This document shows positions 34,352-46,683 of a DNA stretch of 64,000 bases, in pieces. The position numbers and the translations under genes are program-made. Origin of the DNA: Branchiostoma floridae (Eukaryota; Chordata; Leptocardii; Amphioxiformes; Branchiostomatidae); NCBI RefSeq assembly GCF_000003815.2, contig NC_049979.1:4726206-4790205 (forward strand), in the 5' to 3' direction. How positions within the stretch are numbered: the stretch's first letter is position 1; each line of letters starts with the position of its first letter. The notes under the pieces were generated by a model. It did not search any database and was not told the origin of the DNA. It saw only the letters and a list, made by a program, of their open reading frames with translations.

Positions 34352-35735
34352 TTAAAGGGGCATTCCACTCCAGGAGGGAGTGTTATTTTCCAATAGACAA
34401 TCAATGAATACATGATCAGCCGACCTTTTGTGGAATTTCACTTGTGGCGAATTACGCAACGTGTGTTTGTAAAACAATTTGACACTCACTAAACCCATGC
34501 AGACCCTACCCATGTATTTCCTATACGTGTAGACACTTCCTTTATCGTGAATATTTTCAGCATAAATGAGGGGCGCTTAGCACAACAAGAAGGTCAATTG
34601 AACACATAACAAGACGTGTTTTTCTTAGCGACCCTGAAATTAGCTTTGTAACCTATAAAATTACTACAGCTATTGACAACAATGAATTTACCATAGGGAT
34701 AGTTTTAGATCTAAGTAAGGCATTCGACACGGTAAACCATTCTATTCTTCTCAAAAAGCTAAATAAATATGGCATTAATGACACGGCACTCAAGTGGTTT
34801 AAGAGCTATCTATCTGATAGAAAACAATATGTCACCCTCAATGGCTATACATCTTCATGCAAACTGATAAATTGTGGAGTTCCCCAGGGATCAATTCTGG
34901 GACCCTTTTTGTTTTTGATATATGTTGATGATCTTGCTGAAGCATCCAAAATATTCTTTATTATCCTATTTGCTAATGATACAAATCTCTTCCTCTCACA
35001 TGCAGACTATGATTCGTTAATATGTCTAACCAATCAGGAATTAGAAAAAGTCATCACATGGTTCGAAACCAACAAGCTATCTGTTAATATTAAAAAGACG
35101 TACTATCTTATCTTTTGTAGTAAAAACAAGACTTATAATAAGAAAAATACCAATATCTTCCTAAAGAACCTTCCTCCCTCCCAAGAATGCCAGGCTAAGT
35201 TCCTAGGAGTACTTATTGATGATCGACTATCATGGAAACCCCACATTGCTATGATATTAAATAAAATTTCAAAAACTATCGGGATCATAGGGAAAATTAG
35301 ACATCTTTTATCCCAGAGAACCTTAATAACCATATATAACAGTCTAATCTATCCATATCTCATTTATTGTAATATTGTTTGGGGAAACGCCTACAAAACT
35401 TCTCTACACCCTTTATTAATTCTACAGAAAAAATTTCTACGCATTGCGACATGTTCGAGTTTCCATACTCACTCTTCACCACTATTTGAGAAAAAACAAA
35501 CAAACCTAACTTAAGTCAGATGTTGCCAGGCACATTGTATTCAGTCATAGGCTGAGATTGATTAATTTAATTAGAGGGTACTTGGGGAGTTTTCTAGAAG
35601 ACTGAATGCTTTTTGATGCGCGTGGGGCTAATGGGTACTCTATCGTAATATGTTATGTAACATACATTTGTCACTTCCTACAATTAATATCTATCGGAAA
35701 ATAACAGTCCCGTCTGGAGTAGAATGCCCCTTTAA
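34352..35735. mobile_element. TTAA-flanked TIR element carrying a LINE fragment
   Basis: Ends are TTAA/AGGGGCATTCCACTCC and GGAGTAGAATGCCCCT/TTAA. The inverted similarity extends about 45 bp (GTTATTTTCCAATAGA against TCTATCGGAAAATAAC). TTAA duplications are typical of Kolobok and piggyBac transposons; the AGGG end fits Kolobok better. No transposase is seen. Most of the inside is the LINE fragment 34570-35514. Confidence 0.8.
34570..35514 (+). mobile_element. Non-LTR reverse transcriptase fragment with mutated active site
   Basis: The frame is open from after a TGA at 34567 to a TAA at 35514, about 314 codons. It covers IGIVLDLSKAFDTVNHSILL (first catalytic Asp region), WFKSYLSDRKQYV, CGVPQGSILGP and LFLIYVDDL. 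The active site reads FANDT, where the family has FADDT, so the enzyme should be dead. LGVLIDDRLSW and YNSLIYPYLIYCNIVWG follow. The frame stops early, within the RT C-terminal extension. AT-rich codon use, unlike the LINE at 32100. Confidence 0.85.
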
Positions 35736-36004
35736 ATATACACATACCTCCAATCATTATCCATATACAGAAAGACAGACAGACAGACAGTATTATTTTC
35801 AATGTACTGCATCAGCGTTGTCATTTTAAATTAAACATCCGCACTCTCTAGGCCTGGCTACATTGAAAGGATACCATTGACTGAAGCTATTCAAATAGTT
35901 ATAGAAGCTATAGTCCCTACCGCCACCACACAGTTGATTACAAATCGAGCGTTACTTATCGTCGACGTAAAAAGAAACATTGCCTGTATTGAAGACTACA
36001 CGTT

Positions 36005-36992
36005 AAGCTAGGGGCACAACCCGCCGTACTTGCAAGAGCGTGCTGTCTACGTGCCAAAACGTGGGCAATCTTTTGGTATCCGTAAGTAGTAAGTACCGTC
36101 TCCGTACGAACACGTGGCGAATCCCACGGATTTGGGAGCACGCAGACACGCCGTAGAAATTTAAGTGCATGCAGAACTTTCTCTGCTCTCGGGCTGCAGT
36201 ACGTGCCAGTACGGGCGACGCGCCTACCCTGTACAGCCAATGAGCGCACAACGCACGGGCTCCGTGAGTGTATCAAAGTTTTCTCACAGTCAATTGCTGT
36301 ACGGACGGCGCACGCAGAACGTGCGAGCTGCGCACGTCGTGATTGCGTGTTCCGTGCTTCCTTCGCGCTTCACTTGTTCACCTGTGAATGCCGACGCACA
36401 ACACATCTGCACTGTAATGAGGGAGCAGGTGCTCCGCACGTACAACGCACGTGGCAAGCACATGGTTTCTGCAGTATATAAAACCGAGTCAACGAAAGAC
36501 TGCCAACCCGTCTCCAAGATTCGTAAGAAGACGCACTGAAGGAGCCGTCAGTTGCATCGGTACCAGCTTCGACCAGAGCCGCCGAAAAGAAAGACCTTGA
36601 AAGGTCGTCCTATATATACATCCCCGAAAAACTTGCGTTCATCGCACTTGAACGCACTTACACCATGCGAGTAAGGAAACCGTACTTAAGCAGCACGTGT
36701 AGGTAGGGCCTGCATACGTCAACGTGGCAATCGCACAGAGACCGTACGTTGTAAGCACGTGCAACTCACCTACCACTTGCGCAACGAACGATGAACGCAA
36801 CCGCTCGCAGCCAGGCGTGGCGTGCAGACCTCGTACTTACACCTTGCGCAACCGTGCGAGTGACGTGCGTTGACGTACTCCCTCCCTGCTCTTGCCAGTC
36901 GTTCCCCATGTTTTCAGAAATACGTGGCGGACGTGGCCTCCCAAATAAACGTACGGGCAATTTGCACGTACGGCGGGTTGTGCCCCTAGCTT
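36005..36992. mobile_element. About 1-kb GC-rich TIR element, AAGCTAGGGGCACAACC ends
   Basis: AAGCTAGGGGCACAACCCGC at 36005 matches the complement of GCGGGTTGTGCCCCTAGCTT ending at 36992, about 30 bp in all. The inside is rich in CGTAC/GTACG/ACGTGC words and codes for nothing recognisable. The target duplication is unclear. Confidence 0.8.
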
Positions 36993-37088
36993 TACTGAAA
37001 CAGCACGGGTAGATTGTCCTGGAGCTGCTGGAAAAGAACATTGGTTCTAAAGGACGTTGCTCTGCAAAGAATAGTCGGCTTTTACTAT

Positions 37089-37261
37089 CCTCTACCAGAC
37101 TATGCGGATCGGTGGTCTAATCATGAGTAGAAATTGGACAAATAGAGTCAGTAGTACGTGTGGAAAAAACTCCTATGGCCGGCCGACTCTCCTAGCGTGC
37201 CCTTGACTCTATTTGTCCAATTTCTACTATAAGACCACCGATCCGCTGAGCCTGGTAGAGG
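37089..37261. mobile_element. Palindromic MITE, CCTCTACCAG ends
   Basis: Left arm CCTCTACCAG, GCGGATCGGTGGTCT, AGAAATTGGACAAATAGAGT. The right arm is the complement and ends CTGGTAGAGG. The loop has ATGGCCGGCCGACT. Confidence 0.85.
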
Positions 37262-38223
37262 CTTGGCTTTTACATGTCAACTTGACTTTGATACTGGCTG
37301 AGCGAGGCGGCCAAGGGTGACATTCACGACGTGGCCACCGTGTGTACATTAGTCATTCTGTAAAGGTTTACTTTTCTGATCATTCTTTTGTCTTCTTTGT
37401 TTACTCTCTTTGAAAAAGTAGTCATTAGTTACCAAGGGAAACCATCAACTAAACAAACGAATTAATGGTAATGCACTAGCTAGCGGCCAACAACTATGGC
37501 ATAGTCGCTGGTTACTGGCGAATAGAACTAAAAGCTTACAAATATGTATTAAAAGGTTTAAACCACCATGACCACAGTTGAACCTTCATTGTAAGCGGTG
37601 CATATGGTATGGTTTAGGGCCTGCCTTGTTTCAGGCAAATCGTGGTCCTATCTGACGTCGCTGAACTTTTGAACTCGGCAACGTTAATTGTTAAATGTTT
37701 GAACTTAAGTGTGACTGTTCAAAGGACCTTTCTTCAGTTCCCACAATATGTGTTCATTGTGGTTACATTCTACCCACGGGTTCGTGCCAAATAAAAGTAG
37801 TTGACATGAACCCTGCCTACGGACTCTCAGTCATGACCCTAACATGTACTGCAGGGAGGGAAAGGTGGGCGGTGACTCTTTTTTACGACTTTTCAAAAAA
37901 GATGTCTGTCTGGTAATCAAACAACGCTTTACCAAATAAGGCGTAACGGTGATCTCATAGGTGATGTCATCCAACCGACGCTAGCTGTAAAATGGAGCAA
38001 TCAGACGGCGAGGTTAGGCAAACATGTGCACATTCACCTGGGTTAATATTAACTGAAGATTCAAAAGGGCCAATCACCAAGTCGTCTCGTGGTCGTTTGA
38101 CCGTTACACGTACCCCCCTTTCCTGTGCGTCCTCCCGGAGTCGGCAGTGTGGTAAAGGCGGCACATCTCCCAGGAACTTCTTAGAACTTGTAGAATCCAC
38201 TCAACAACATTTGCTTAGAAAAG

Positions 38224-41200
38224 ATGCAGCGACTCCTTGTATTCGTGTTCTTCAGCCTCATGGCGGCTACAGGTGAGTTTTGACACATTTCTGTTTCGTC
38301 TGAAGACACTCCCCAATAGCCCATGCTGCAACAGGTGGGTGATTTAAGCTCTTTTCAACTTGAGCCTTGTTCTGCATGGCTGAAGACCTTCCTTGCTCTT
38401 AGGGCCACACGGAACTTTTAGTACCTTTTATGCCATCTCCACAACAAATGTAGCAAATAAGATTACGTTTTTGCTCAACTTGGTGTCATTTAAGAGCAGA
38501 ATAACTGGACAGTTGAAATGGCTATGTTACCGCCATTTTACAACTGTGCGGCGGTTATTTGCTCTGGGGTTCGTGTTGACTCACTAGAGAGCAAATTAGC
38601 CCTCCATCTTTGACAATCCACGGCGCACATTGCAATCCTTCGGTTGGCGCTTGCGAAAGGGCGGTATGTATGAACTCCTCTTCAATGGACGGACACAGAC
38701 AGCATCTGGACATCTTCATGTCGGGTCGAGTTGAGTCGAAGTTAACCTGAAAAGCGAAATGAGAAAAACTAATGTGGAGACTATCGTCGTTTTCATACGC
38801 AACTGGTTAGAAGGCCTGGTTAAAAACTTGAACAATAGTTGTAAAGAGGATTCACAATGTTGCGCCTTATGTCTTACCAAGGAGCTTACATTCCTTTTAT
38901 GTGACATTTTTTACCTGATTCATTTTTGAAGGCTCCAGGATTTTGGACGCAAGACTTTATGAAATCTAACTAACGAAAGCAACTCTGCGAGAAACAGCTT
39001 AAAATTTGAAAGATATAGTAAGATATAGTGAAGTAACAGGTAGCTTGATATGACCTGCGAACTAACAGATTTCCTTTTGCACTTCCATCATCCTAAATCT
39101 CTTCTGAGGTACTTAGGAGAACTATAAAACTAAATGTATATGCATTCCCAAACATCAACGGACGGAATACTACACTAAACTCCACAGTGACCACATTTAC
39201 ACCTGCAATATCACGGTATAAATGCTTTGAGGTGTATGTGCGGATCTCCTGTTCCCGAATAAGCTTCTATCCAAGATGCCTTCCCGCCTCACTGTTCATG
39301 ACCCTGAAGCAGCAACACCTTCGGAAGTGCGAGTTCGAAATTGTTGTTGAGGATGCTGACAACGGTTGTCAGTTCACATTCGAATTGAAACCGTATTTGA
39401 CAAACACGACATCTGTTTTGTCTGCTCTGCGGTTTGCTCAGCCATATGGCGGTTAGAATCGCACCTTGACCAGATCGATATGTAGACCACGGGATTGAAG
39501 TCTGGGACATCGTCTCGTGTGGCAACGGTTGCTTTAAAGCAGCGCGGTACGGCGGGGTTAATGTTTTACAGGTAACGTGGACCCAGTACAAACAGCTTAC
39601 TCATTGGTTACTCATGGATAGACGGGAGAGGCCTGGTCAGGGTACCCATGAAATTCAGCCCCAACTTTGCCTGTACCACAATCTCCTGAAGAAGATCTTG
39701 CGGTCGCATAAGATAGTGTCATAATCTGGGGAAGGAGTTAAGCCGGAAGATGAGTTTTATTCAACCGCGAATGCCGGCTAAATTCCTTCCTCAGCTTACG
39801 ATACTATCTTATGCCACCACAAGATCTGCCTGGAGATTACCTGTACCAGGTACTGGGTTCAAACGGCGTGTGGAAGTGAAAAAGATGACGTAATACCTGA
39901 CATGTAACCAAGTCAGTTGATGCAACAACCAAGCTATCTTGAATCATTGGGTCGAGAGGTCCTTAATCTCTATGAATCGATTTTAGTTGGAGATAACAGA
40001 AATGTTTCTCTGCCTTTAGAGTTCAGTTCATCTGTAACGTTATACTCAATGGACCATTGCAAAGTGAACAGGTACACCTGTTATAAACCGCCTGTAGCAA
40101 TAGGTGAACCATGCCTGTTAGTTTTTGTTGGTTGTGCCAACAAAGGGGCGATCAACTCGCGCCAAGAACAAACAGCGGGCGGCCCTCAGCCGTGTAGTGT
40201 TGTGACTCCAACTGGTACCAAAACGCGCTCGCGTCACTGCCTTGTTGATCTCTTAATTAACTACCCAAATCTCAAGGACAAGTGTTGTGACTCCTAATGG
40301 TACCATGACGCGCTAGTGCCTTGATGATGTTATGCATCAAAATACCAAGGACACATGCTATTTGGTGTTTCGAACTGTATTGTTCAATAACGATTAAGAG
40401 GCTGTTTTCAAAGTCCCCCACATGATGCATACCCCTTATTGCACAACTAAGACTTTCATTCAACACGGCACATTTTGTCATTTTTACGGTGACCAGTAAT
40501 TATGATTTCAATCGTGAAGACGTGGAAGTCGAAGCTTTTATAGACCACACTCTGTCTTTAGTACCCTTGTTTTACATTCACCTGATTCCGTGATGTAAAC
40601 ATTTAACACATTCTGGGTTTCTGACACGTGCCGAGTCACTAACTAACATTACCACAAGGTAACGGCACAATCCGTACTTGTACGAAATCAACTTCTATTT
40701 GAACTTCTCCCAAGTGTTAACGTTTGTACTGACCCGACTGATCGTCGAGTGAATATGTTGTTACAATGGCGCGAAAAATTGTTCTAAAGTTACACATGTG
40801 AAACTGACATGGGCGTGACAGCAGTTGCATTAAATTAAACCGTGCGGCCGGTAACAGCAAAAGCGACGTTTAAAACGTGCAAACCCACACGAAACGGCAC
40901 GCAAGAAAGGGATGTTAGTCGACAGGAAGTTGGATGAGTAACAAACTAAACATACAAACACTAACGTTACTCCATAAATCTGACTTAACCGGGTTATTTT
41001 GTTGAACCAACACCTGCGTGCTTGACAGCTTGTCGTGCAGAGTCAGGCACGGACAGGACCAAACAAACTTTTAAGTCCCCCTTCCTGTATGACGAGCGAT
41101 AGTAATATACCGTTTTAGACACATTACTTCCCTCTTGAATGACTTATTTATTGTTGGTTTATTGTAAAATATTTAGACTTTTACAGGAAATTTCAACTAT

Positions 41201-44200
41201 GCTTTTATTGGTCCGTCATCAATGATCAATGGCAGGCAATGCGTACCCATCAATTAGACATAGATTAAGTAGACATAGATTTAGAATTGATGTTATTTCC
41301 CTCTTAATTTATCTATAGATCTTATTCTCCGTCTTTGTTCAGTCGTAGACGAATTATGTATACCACAGCTCTGCTTTGTTTGCAATTAACCTTCGGGCAT
41401 GATCTTGCAGTTATTATTATCATTATTATTCTAACTCTTCAGTCTCATGAAAAAAGTGATGAGAATAAAGTACTTTTCAAATTCACTTCCGAGACTTATA
41501 TACAGTAGTTCACGAGAATTCACGAAATTAACTTGTCTCATGAAAAAAGTGATGATAATAGAATACTTTTCAAATCCACATTTACATACATACAAGTTCA
41601 CGAGAATTCACGAAACTAACTTTGTGTTTGTGTTCTGATTGAAGCCGTGAGAGCCCAGCTGTCGATCAGCGGCGGTAGTACGGCGGTGCAGGAGTCCATA
41701 GGCCGAGCAGTCACGTTGACCTGCACCTACTCTCTAAGCGCAGGCTACACCCTACGTGAGATCAAGTGGTACCGGGTGAATGGCGAAAGAGACCCCGTTC
41801 TATTCTACTATCCTGGCCAGTCTGCGTACACGTACGGGTTGTACAGAAACAGGGCTAGCCTGGTCAACACGGATGACAGCGCTCAGGTGGCCTCCCTTCG
41901 CCTCAGCAACCTGCAGTTCAGCGACAATGGCACCTACGAGTGCCTGGTGGGAGCGTTAAATGGGCAGCCTGCGGAGGAATCTGTCCAAATTGATCTGGTA
42001 GCTCTGGGTAAGCTGTGGCTTTGGATAACCCTCCATAGCAGGCTCTCTGGGGTTCTTTTTTGGGCTCATATATACTTTTGTTGGCCATTTCTTTTTGCAC
42101 TGGATCGCTGATTTACTGGGTAGTAATCAGCGACGGCCGGCAATCAGCGACCTAGTACAAAAAAAAAGGGGCCAGCAAAAGTGTATTTTGAGCAAAGAGA
42201 GCCTGCTATGGAGGATAGACTTTTGTTAAAACTTTACATGTACTTCTATTTGTTTCTGTAGTTGACTGATCTGGATCTACTGTTGCTCTGGTTCTGGATG
42301 AAAAATGCCGTTAGAACTTGTAAATGATTAAACCCTGTTTTCTAAGCCTCTAAAATAAGATCTTTTTAGACTTTCGGTACTCCACAAGTAAAGAATGAAT
42401 CTACACGACCAGCTCATTCACATCGTGTTCATTTCCTCGCTCCCCATCTGCAGTTGCTCCCAACGATCCTGTGATCACCGACGAGTACAACAACGGCAAC
42501 CTGACGATGACCTGCACGGCGTACACCGGCAACCCCGCCGCCAACCTGACCTGGACCCGCGACGGCTCCCGGGTTTACCACGACGTGGCAGAGAACATCA
42601 CCAGCTGGCGAGGATACCTGGACGCCCAGTCCATCATCAGCGTCACGGCCAGCACCGCACAGTCCTCCACATTCCAGTGTGTGGCTCAGCATCCTGCCTT
42701 CACTGCCGCCCAGAGGGCCTCGGTCACTGTCGGTACGTTCAACATAGATGGTGCAGTGGATCAGGGTGGTCATGAATTTATGGTAACATCAAATAGCAAA
42801 ATAAGAAGTATCGTAGGGAAGTAAAGCTTGAATGTCGAAAATGTTTTGTGAAGAAGGCAAAGGACTAGAGCTTCATGGTCAATTGACATATCTGAGATTT
42901 TGAGCATCTCTTTATCATAACAAAGACAGTAAAACTGAACAAGTGAAATATCATGCAATGCAATTTAGCAATTGATTGATGCAATTGTACTTGACCAAAA
43001 TGATGACATCGTGTTGTAAAAACTTTGTTTATTCCAGGATCCCCCACAGTGTCCACAGTCAACATCAACCCAAGCCCGGTTCCAGGGGAGGCTCTGCAGG
43101 AGCTGGATGACATCATCCTGACCTGCATGACCCAGGAGGGGATCGTCCCCCAGCCCACCTACCAGTGGACCCTGGACGGTGGAAATGTACCTGCCAGCGC
43201 ACAGGCGTACAGGAACGAGCTCAAGATCTTCAGTGCACAAGTAGAGGACAGCGGCATCTACAGCTGCACTGCCAGAAATGACTTTGGCTCTGACAGTGGC
43301 GATGCAACCATTCTGATTGCAGGTATGTATGACCATACAGCAGAGAAGAAACGTTTCCTTCCTCTAAAGGGAATGTCTTGTCCAAACAGAAGACAATGAG
43401 AAATGATGAGAGGTTTACAGCTTTTCTGGCTAACATAGATGACACGACAAATGTACAGACTCGCAGATGTTTGTATGATTGCCACCATTTCTTGGGCTTC
43501 TAAATGAAAACTAGAACTCACCATGACATAATTGAGATTCTAGCACTCATGACGGTAGTGCAGAAGACATAGAACAAATGGTTATCATATTCATAATCTT
43601 AACATAAGTGAGAAAAGTATTTCTATGACCAACAATACCCTTTACATATCTTTCCTCTTTTACAGAACGAGACACTAACATTGTAGAGCCTCAGACAGGT
43701 GAGAAAGTAACCTTAACAATCATCCTACATAGATCAGTAACATATTTGCACCAATATCAGGGACAGAGATTTATTCAAGCATATAATAGTTGATATTGTC
43801 TGCCTGCCACTTTTAAGTGAGAAAATGACAATTTGGAATAATGATGTCCTATCAGAAATAAAGGCAGCAACAATCTAGAATCAGGAGAAAGTGGAGCATG
43901 ACAGAGCCCTTCTTATCACTTTATTAGATGCTATTCAGGGCCATTTTTGTACTCCAAAATCTGTGTTATCTAGCCTTGTGTTTAAGCAGGCCTATTTGGG
44001 TTCACAGGCACTCCACCTGGTACTGTGGTGGGCATAGTGATTGCAGTTCTTGCCGTTGTTGCTGTGATCGTTGTCATTGGATTTGTGTGCTGGCGCCGGC
44101 GACAATCAGATGAGCTCAAGATTCCCCCAGACAGGTGAGAGAACGTCACCTTTCTGATTTTGCTTTGCCTGTAGGCTCGCCTGTGGGGTCAGTAGTCGGT

Positions 44201-45625
44201 GGGGTGGTGGCAGCTCTGGCCTTCCTGGTCCTGGTCGCTATTGTTGCATTTGCATGGTGGCGAAGCAAGGAGAGGGGAGATTACCACACCGCTGAGCAAA
44301 GGTGAGGCTGACTGGGAGGGTAACACAGGCACAGGCATGGCACATCTTCAGCTACCCAGTCCCCATTATGCACACTCTGGAGGTACTTGTGAGAGTGCGT
44401 GGCGCAATCGGCAGCGCGTTCGGCTCAGGCCCAAGAGGTCCTGAGTTTGAATCCCGCTATGCCACCAACCTTGTGCCCTTGGGAAAGACACTTTACACGA
44501 CTTTCTCCACTTCAGTCAGGTGAAAATGAGTACCTAGTTATAGTAGGCTAGGGATGTCCCTCAGATAGGACATTGAATAAAGACTGTGCCATAATTATCA
44601 ATATACACATGATCGTGGGCACTAAAGGAAGAAAGAAAGAAAGAAAGAAAGGTACAGGTCCTGAAGCATCGGACCCTTGCAAGAAATTCAGAAGGGCTAC
44701 CAACACTCATTAGATACATCTGCATGCATATTGTTGCAGCTATATGTGCCCCTATGAATTACAATCATTGGTAGCCCGAGTGTCATCCTATAGTTAGTTT
44801 ACCGGGGCTACCATACAACCCCCTTGTAAACTAACAACATGAAGTAGGATGGTACTCATGCTAAGTCAAAGTAGCCATCAATGCAACAACTCTGATAGAT
44901 GGAAACTGGTGGGTTATTGTTGCTAGACACAGTTTCCACATGTTTCATGGGGATGATAATACTAACACAGTGAGACATTTCTTTAATTTCTTTGGTACCA
45001 ATTGAAATTTTATACTCAATGCAGCCCCGAAGAGCCAACAGCAGTGGTGTCAACAGAGCCTGAGGATGAAAAGGATGAAGAGAAGCTCAATCTAATGGTG
45101 AGAACATGTGATTTGAGGAAGTCAGACATCATTTGCTTCATCCTTAGCAACATCATCATTGGGAACATCAATATTGAAGCATGATGGCAACATCAATATT
45201 GTTACTTTCAATCTCAAACTCACTGCAGGAATAGCCAAAAATCTGAAGTCATCCATATCTTCTCCATCCAATCTGAATTTATTGGAAATACACTCTTTCC
45301 AACCAGTATTCCCTTAGGTAACATTATGACTATTACTCCTGGGTCATTGTGAAGGTATGGTAGATTTGGATCCTTTTTATATTCTTCCTGTAACTTTTGG
45401 TGCTGTCCCTGCACCATCAGTTCATGTTTGCACCACCATGCAAACATTAGCCTGTATCATCTATTACCAAACACAAGAAATCTGTTTTGTGCCCTGCATC
45501 ATGGTTTGTTCTTTTGATCCCCACAGGAGGAGAAGAAGGAAGAGGAACCTGAGGTGAAGGTCGAGACCCAGGGTGAAGGTCACGCAGAGGTGGCGAAGAA
45601 GCCAGATCCAGACCAGACTGCCTAG
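38224..45625 (+). CDS. Single-pass IgSF cell-surface protein (V-C2-C2-TM-acidic tail), 435 aa
   Basis: Exons: 38224-38272, 41645-42007, 42454-42732, 43038-43322, 43666-43698, 44008-44134 (or the alternative 44175-44301), 45025-45097, 45527-45625. Signal peptide MQRLLVFVFFSLMAATG. Ig1 is V-like: VTLTCTYSL, IKWYRV, DNGTYECLVG. Ig2: LTMTCTAYTG, LTWTRDG, FQCVA. Ig3: IILTCMT, YQWTLDGG, DSGIYSCTARNDFG. Each Ig domain is one phase 1-1 exon. A ten-residue spacer exon, a TM helix (VVGIVIAVLAVVAVIVVIGF) and a WRRR stop-transfer follow; the tail is Glu/Lys-rich and ends DQTA. The plan resembles nectin/CADM/JAM-type adhesion receptors, but I cannot assign an orthologue. Intron 1 is 3.4 kb and could hide an unseen exon. 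Confidence 0.85.
38273..41644 (+). other. Intron 1 of the IgSF gene
   Basis: No coding exon recognised. It holds a MITE at 39683-39846, repeated GTACCA-CGCGC words near 40210-40310, and a short direct repeat near 41445 and 41535 (TCATGAAAAAAGTGATGA). Confidence 0.5.
39683..39846. mobile_element. MITE of the CCAAGCAGATC type
   Basis: TCCTGAAGAAGATCTTGCGG and GCATAAGATAGTGTCATAA at the left pair with TTACGATACTATCTTATGCC and CAAGATCTGCCTGGAGATTA at the right. Inner pair: AAGGAGTTAAGCCGG/CCGGCTAAATTCCTT. Confidence 0.75.
42029..42214. mobile_element. Palindromic MITE, CCTCCATAGCAGGC ends
   Basis: CCTCCATAGCAGGCTCTCT at the left, AGAGAGCCTGCTATGGAGG at the right. AATCAGCGACGGCCGGCAAT lies near the centre. 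It starts only 22 bp after the donor of the first Ig exon. Confidence 0.85.
44175..44301 (+). CDS. Alternative transmembrane exon of the IgSF gene
   Basis: A ctgtag acceptor and a CAAAG/gtgag donor bound 127 bp, exactly the length of exon 44008-44134, with the same phases (1 in, 2 out). It encodes GSPVGSVVGG, a hydrophobic run (VVAALAFLVLVAIVAFAWW) and RSKERGDYHTAEQR. The cytoplasmic end differs from the first version, which reads WRRRQSDELKIPPDR. Only 40 bp separate the two exons, and joining them to each other would break the frame. So each transcript should use one or the other. Confidence 0.8.
44392..44545 (+). mobile_element. tRNA-derived SINE, copy 4
   Basis: GGCGCAATCGGCAGCGCG (A box), CTGAGTTTGAATCCCGC (B box), then TTGTGCCCTTGGGAAAGACA and ACGACTTTCTCCACTTCA. 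The best preserved of the four copies. A GAAA microsatellite follows at about 44629-44651. Confidence 0.85.
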
Positions 45626-46460
45626 ACACCTTCCCTCACTCATCTTACAGCCTCCACAAGGAGACAAGTCTAGCGAATTGTGTACAATTTTAATAGCCTA
45701 AGACGGCTTTAAATAACTGATTCACAGACAGCTGTTTGTCTTCGATCCTAACTTAGCTTGAGTTTACTGCTTTTTCAATAGTGCTCCTCTCATGATAGGC
45801 AATTGTGCTGTTGTTTCCTTCCTCCGGCAGTCTGTTGCCATTTCCTATGAAGATGACAATGAAGTAAAGCTGCTCTTTTGTTGGTATTTCTAAGCTTTGT
45901 TATTTCCTTTACTGTTGGATAACTCCAAACGCCAAGAACCTTATTCAGATTCAGACCAAGATAAACCGGTTCTCCTGCAATCATGGCTTTATCATTGAAA
46001 AAAGCTGATATGGGCTTGTTTACTGTCTAAGAACAGAGAAGAGTTTGATAATGAGAACTGCTTAAGATATTTTGGAGAATTGTAGAATTTGTACCTTTGA
46101 TAGTTCCGATAATGATGATGACAATGAAGGAAATGGGGACATACGTAATGATGGGCGATAAAATTAAACATTGCCCAAAAATTGTGCAGTAAACTAAATG
46201 TTTTGCAGTGAACTACATGTATAGATAACTAAGACCTAGTTTTTTTCTTCTTTTATGTGCAGGTAAGACATGAAATACTAAACAATTGAAAATAGTTATT
46301 GTTAATAGCATAGTGAAGAAACCTCAATTGACATGTCTAGGTAGCTTACAGTGGAAAGTTTGGAAAAGTAATCGTATTTTGAAGTTTTTTAGTGTGTAAA
46401 CAGCTATTTTTGAGTTTTTATGGCTTGTAGTTGTCTAGCGTCGCAACTTGGTAGATGTTG

Positions 46461-46683
46461 GTAACAGTAGTTCACCTTTATCCACATGGTAACCTATATC
46501 CGTTGTTTTTAGGAACAAGGTATGTACAGATATCTAGTCGACGGACGTCGGTTTCAAACTGCAATATTTTTATAGCATTCGAGTCTGAAACACCCGTCTG
46601 TCAACTTGATATCCCTAAATACCCCAATTTAAATACAACGGATAAAAGTTACCCCAGGGATAAAGGTAAACTAATGTTAGAGT
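46461..46683. mobile_element. MITE with TAGTTCACCTTTATCC ends, copy 1
   Basis: Left AGTTCACCTTTATCCACATGG, right GGGATAAAGGTAAACTA. In the middle TTTCAAACTGCAATATTTT and a complement-like GAGTCTGAAAC make an inner hairpin. Same family as 48105, 55292, 59946 and 62560. Confidence 0.8.

Noticed and set aside
36165-36539. Open frames of 92-124 codons on both strands
   Set aside because: They lie inside the GC-rich TIR element, overlap in several frames, and show no domain or splice logic; open frames are expected from low stop-codon density.
42429-42773. 114-codon minus-strand frame
   Set aside because: It is the mirror of the second Ig exon, which has Ig hallmarks, correct splice sites and phase on the plus strand.
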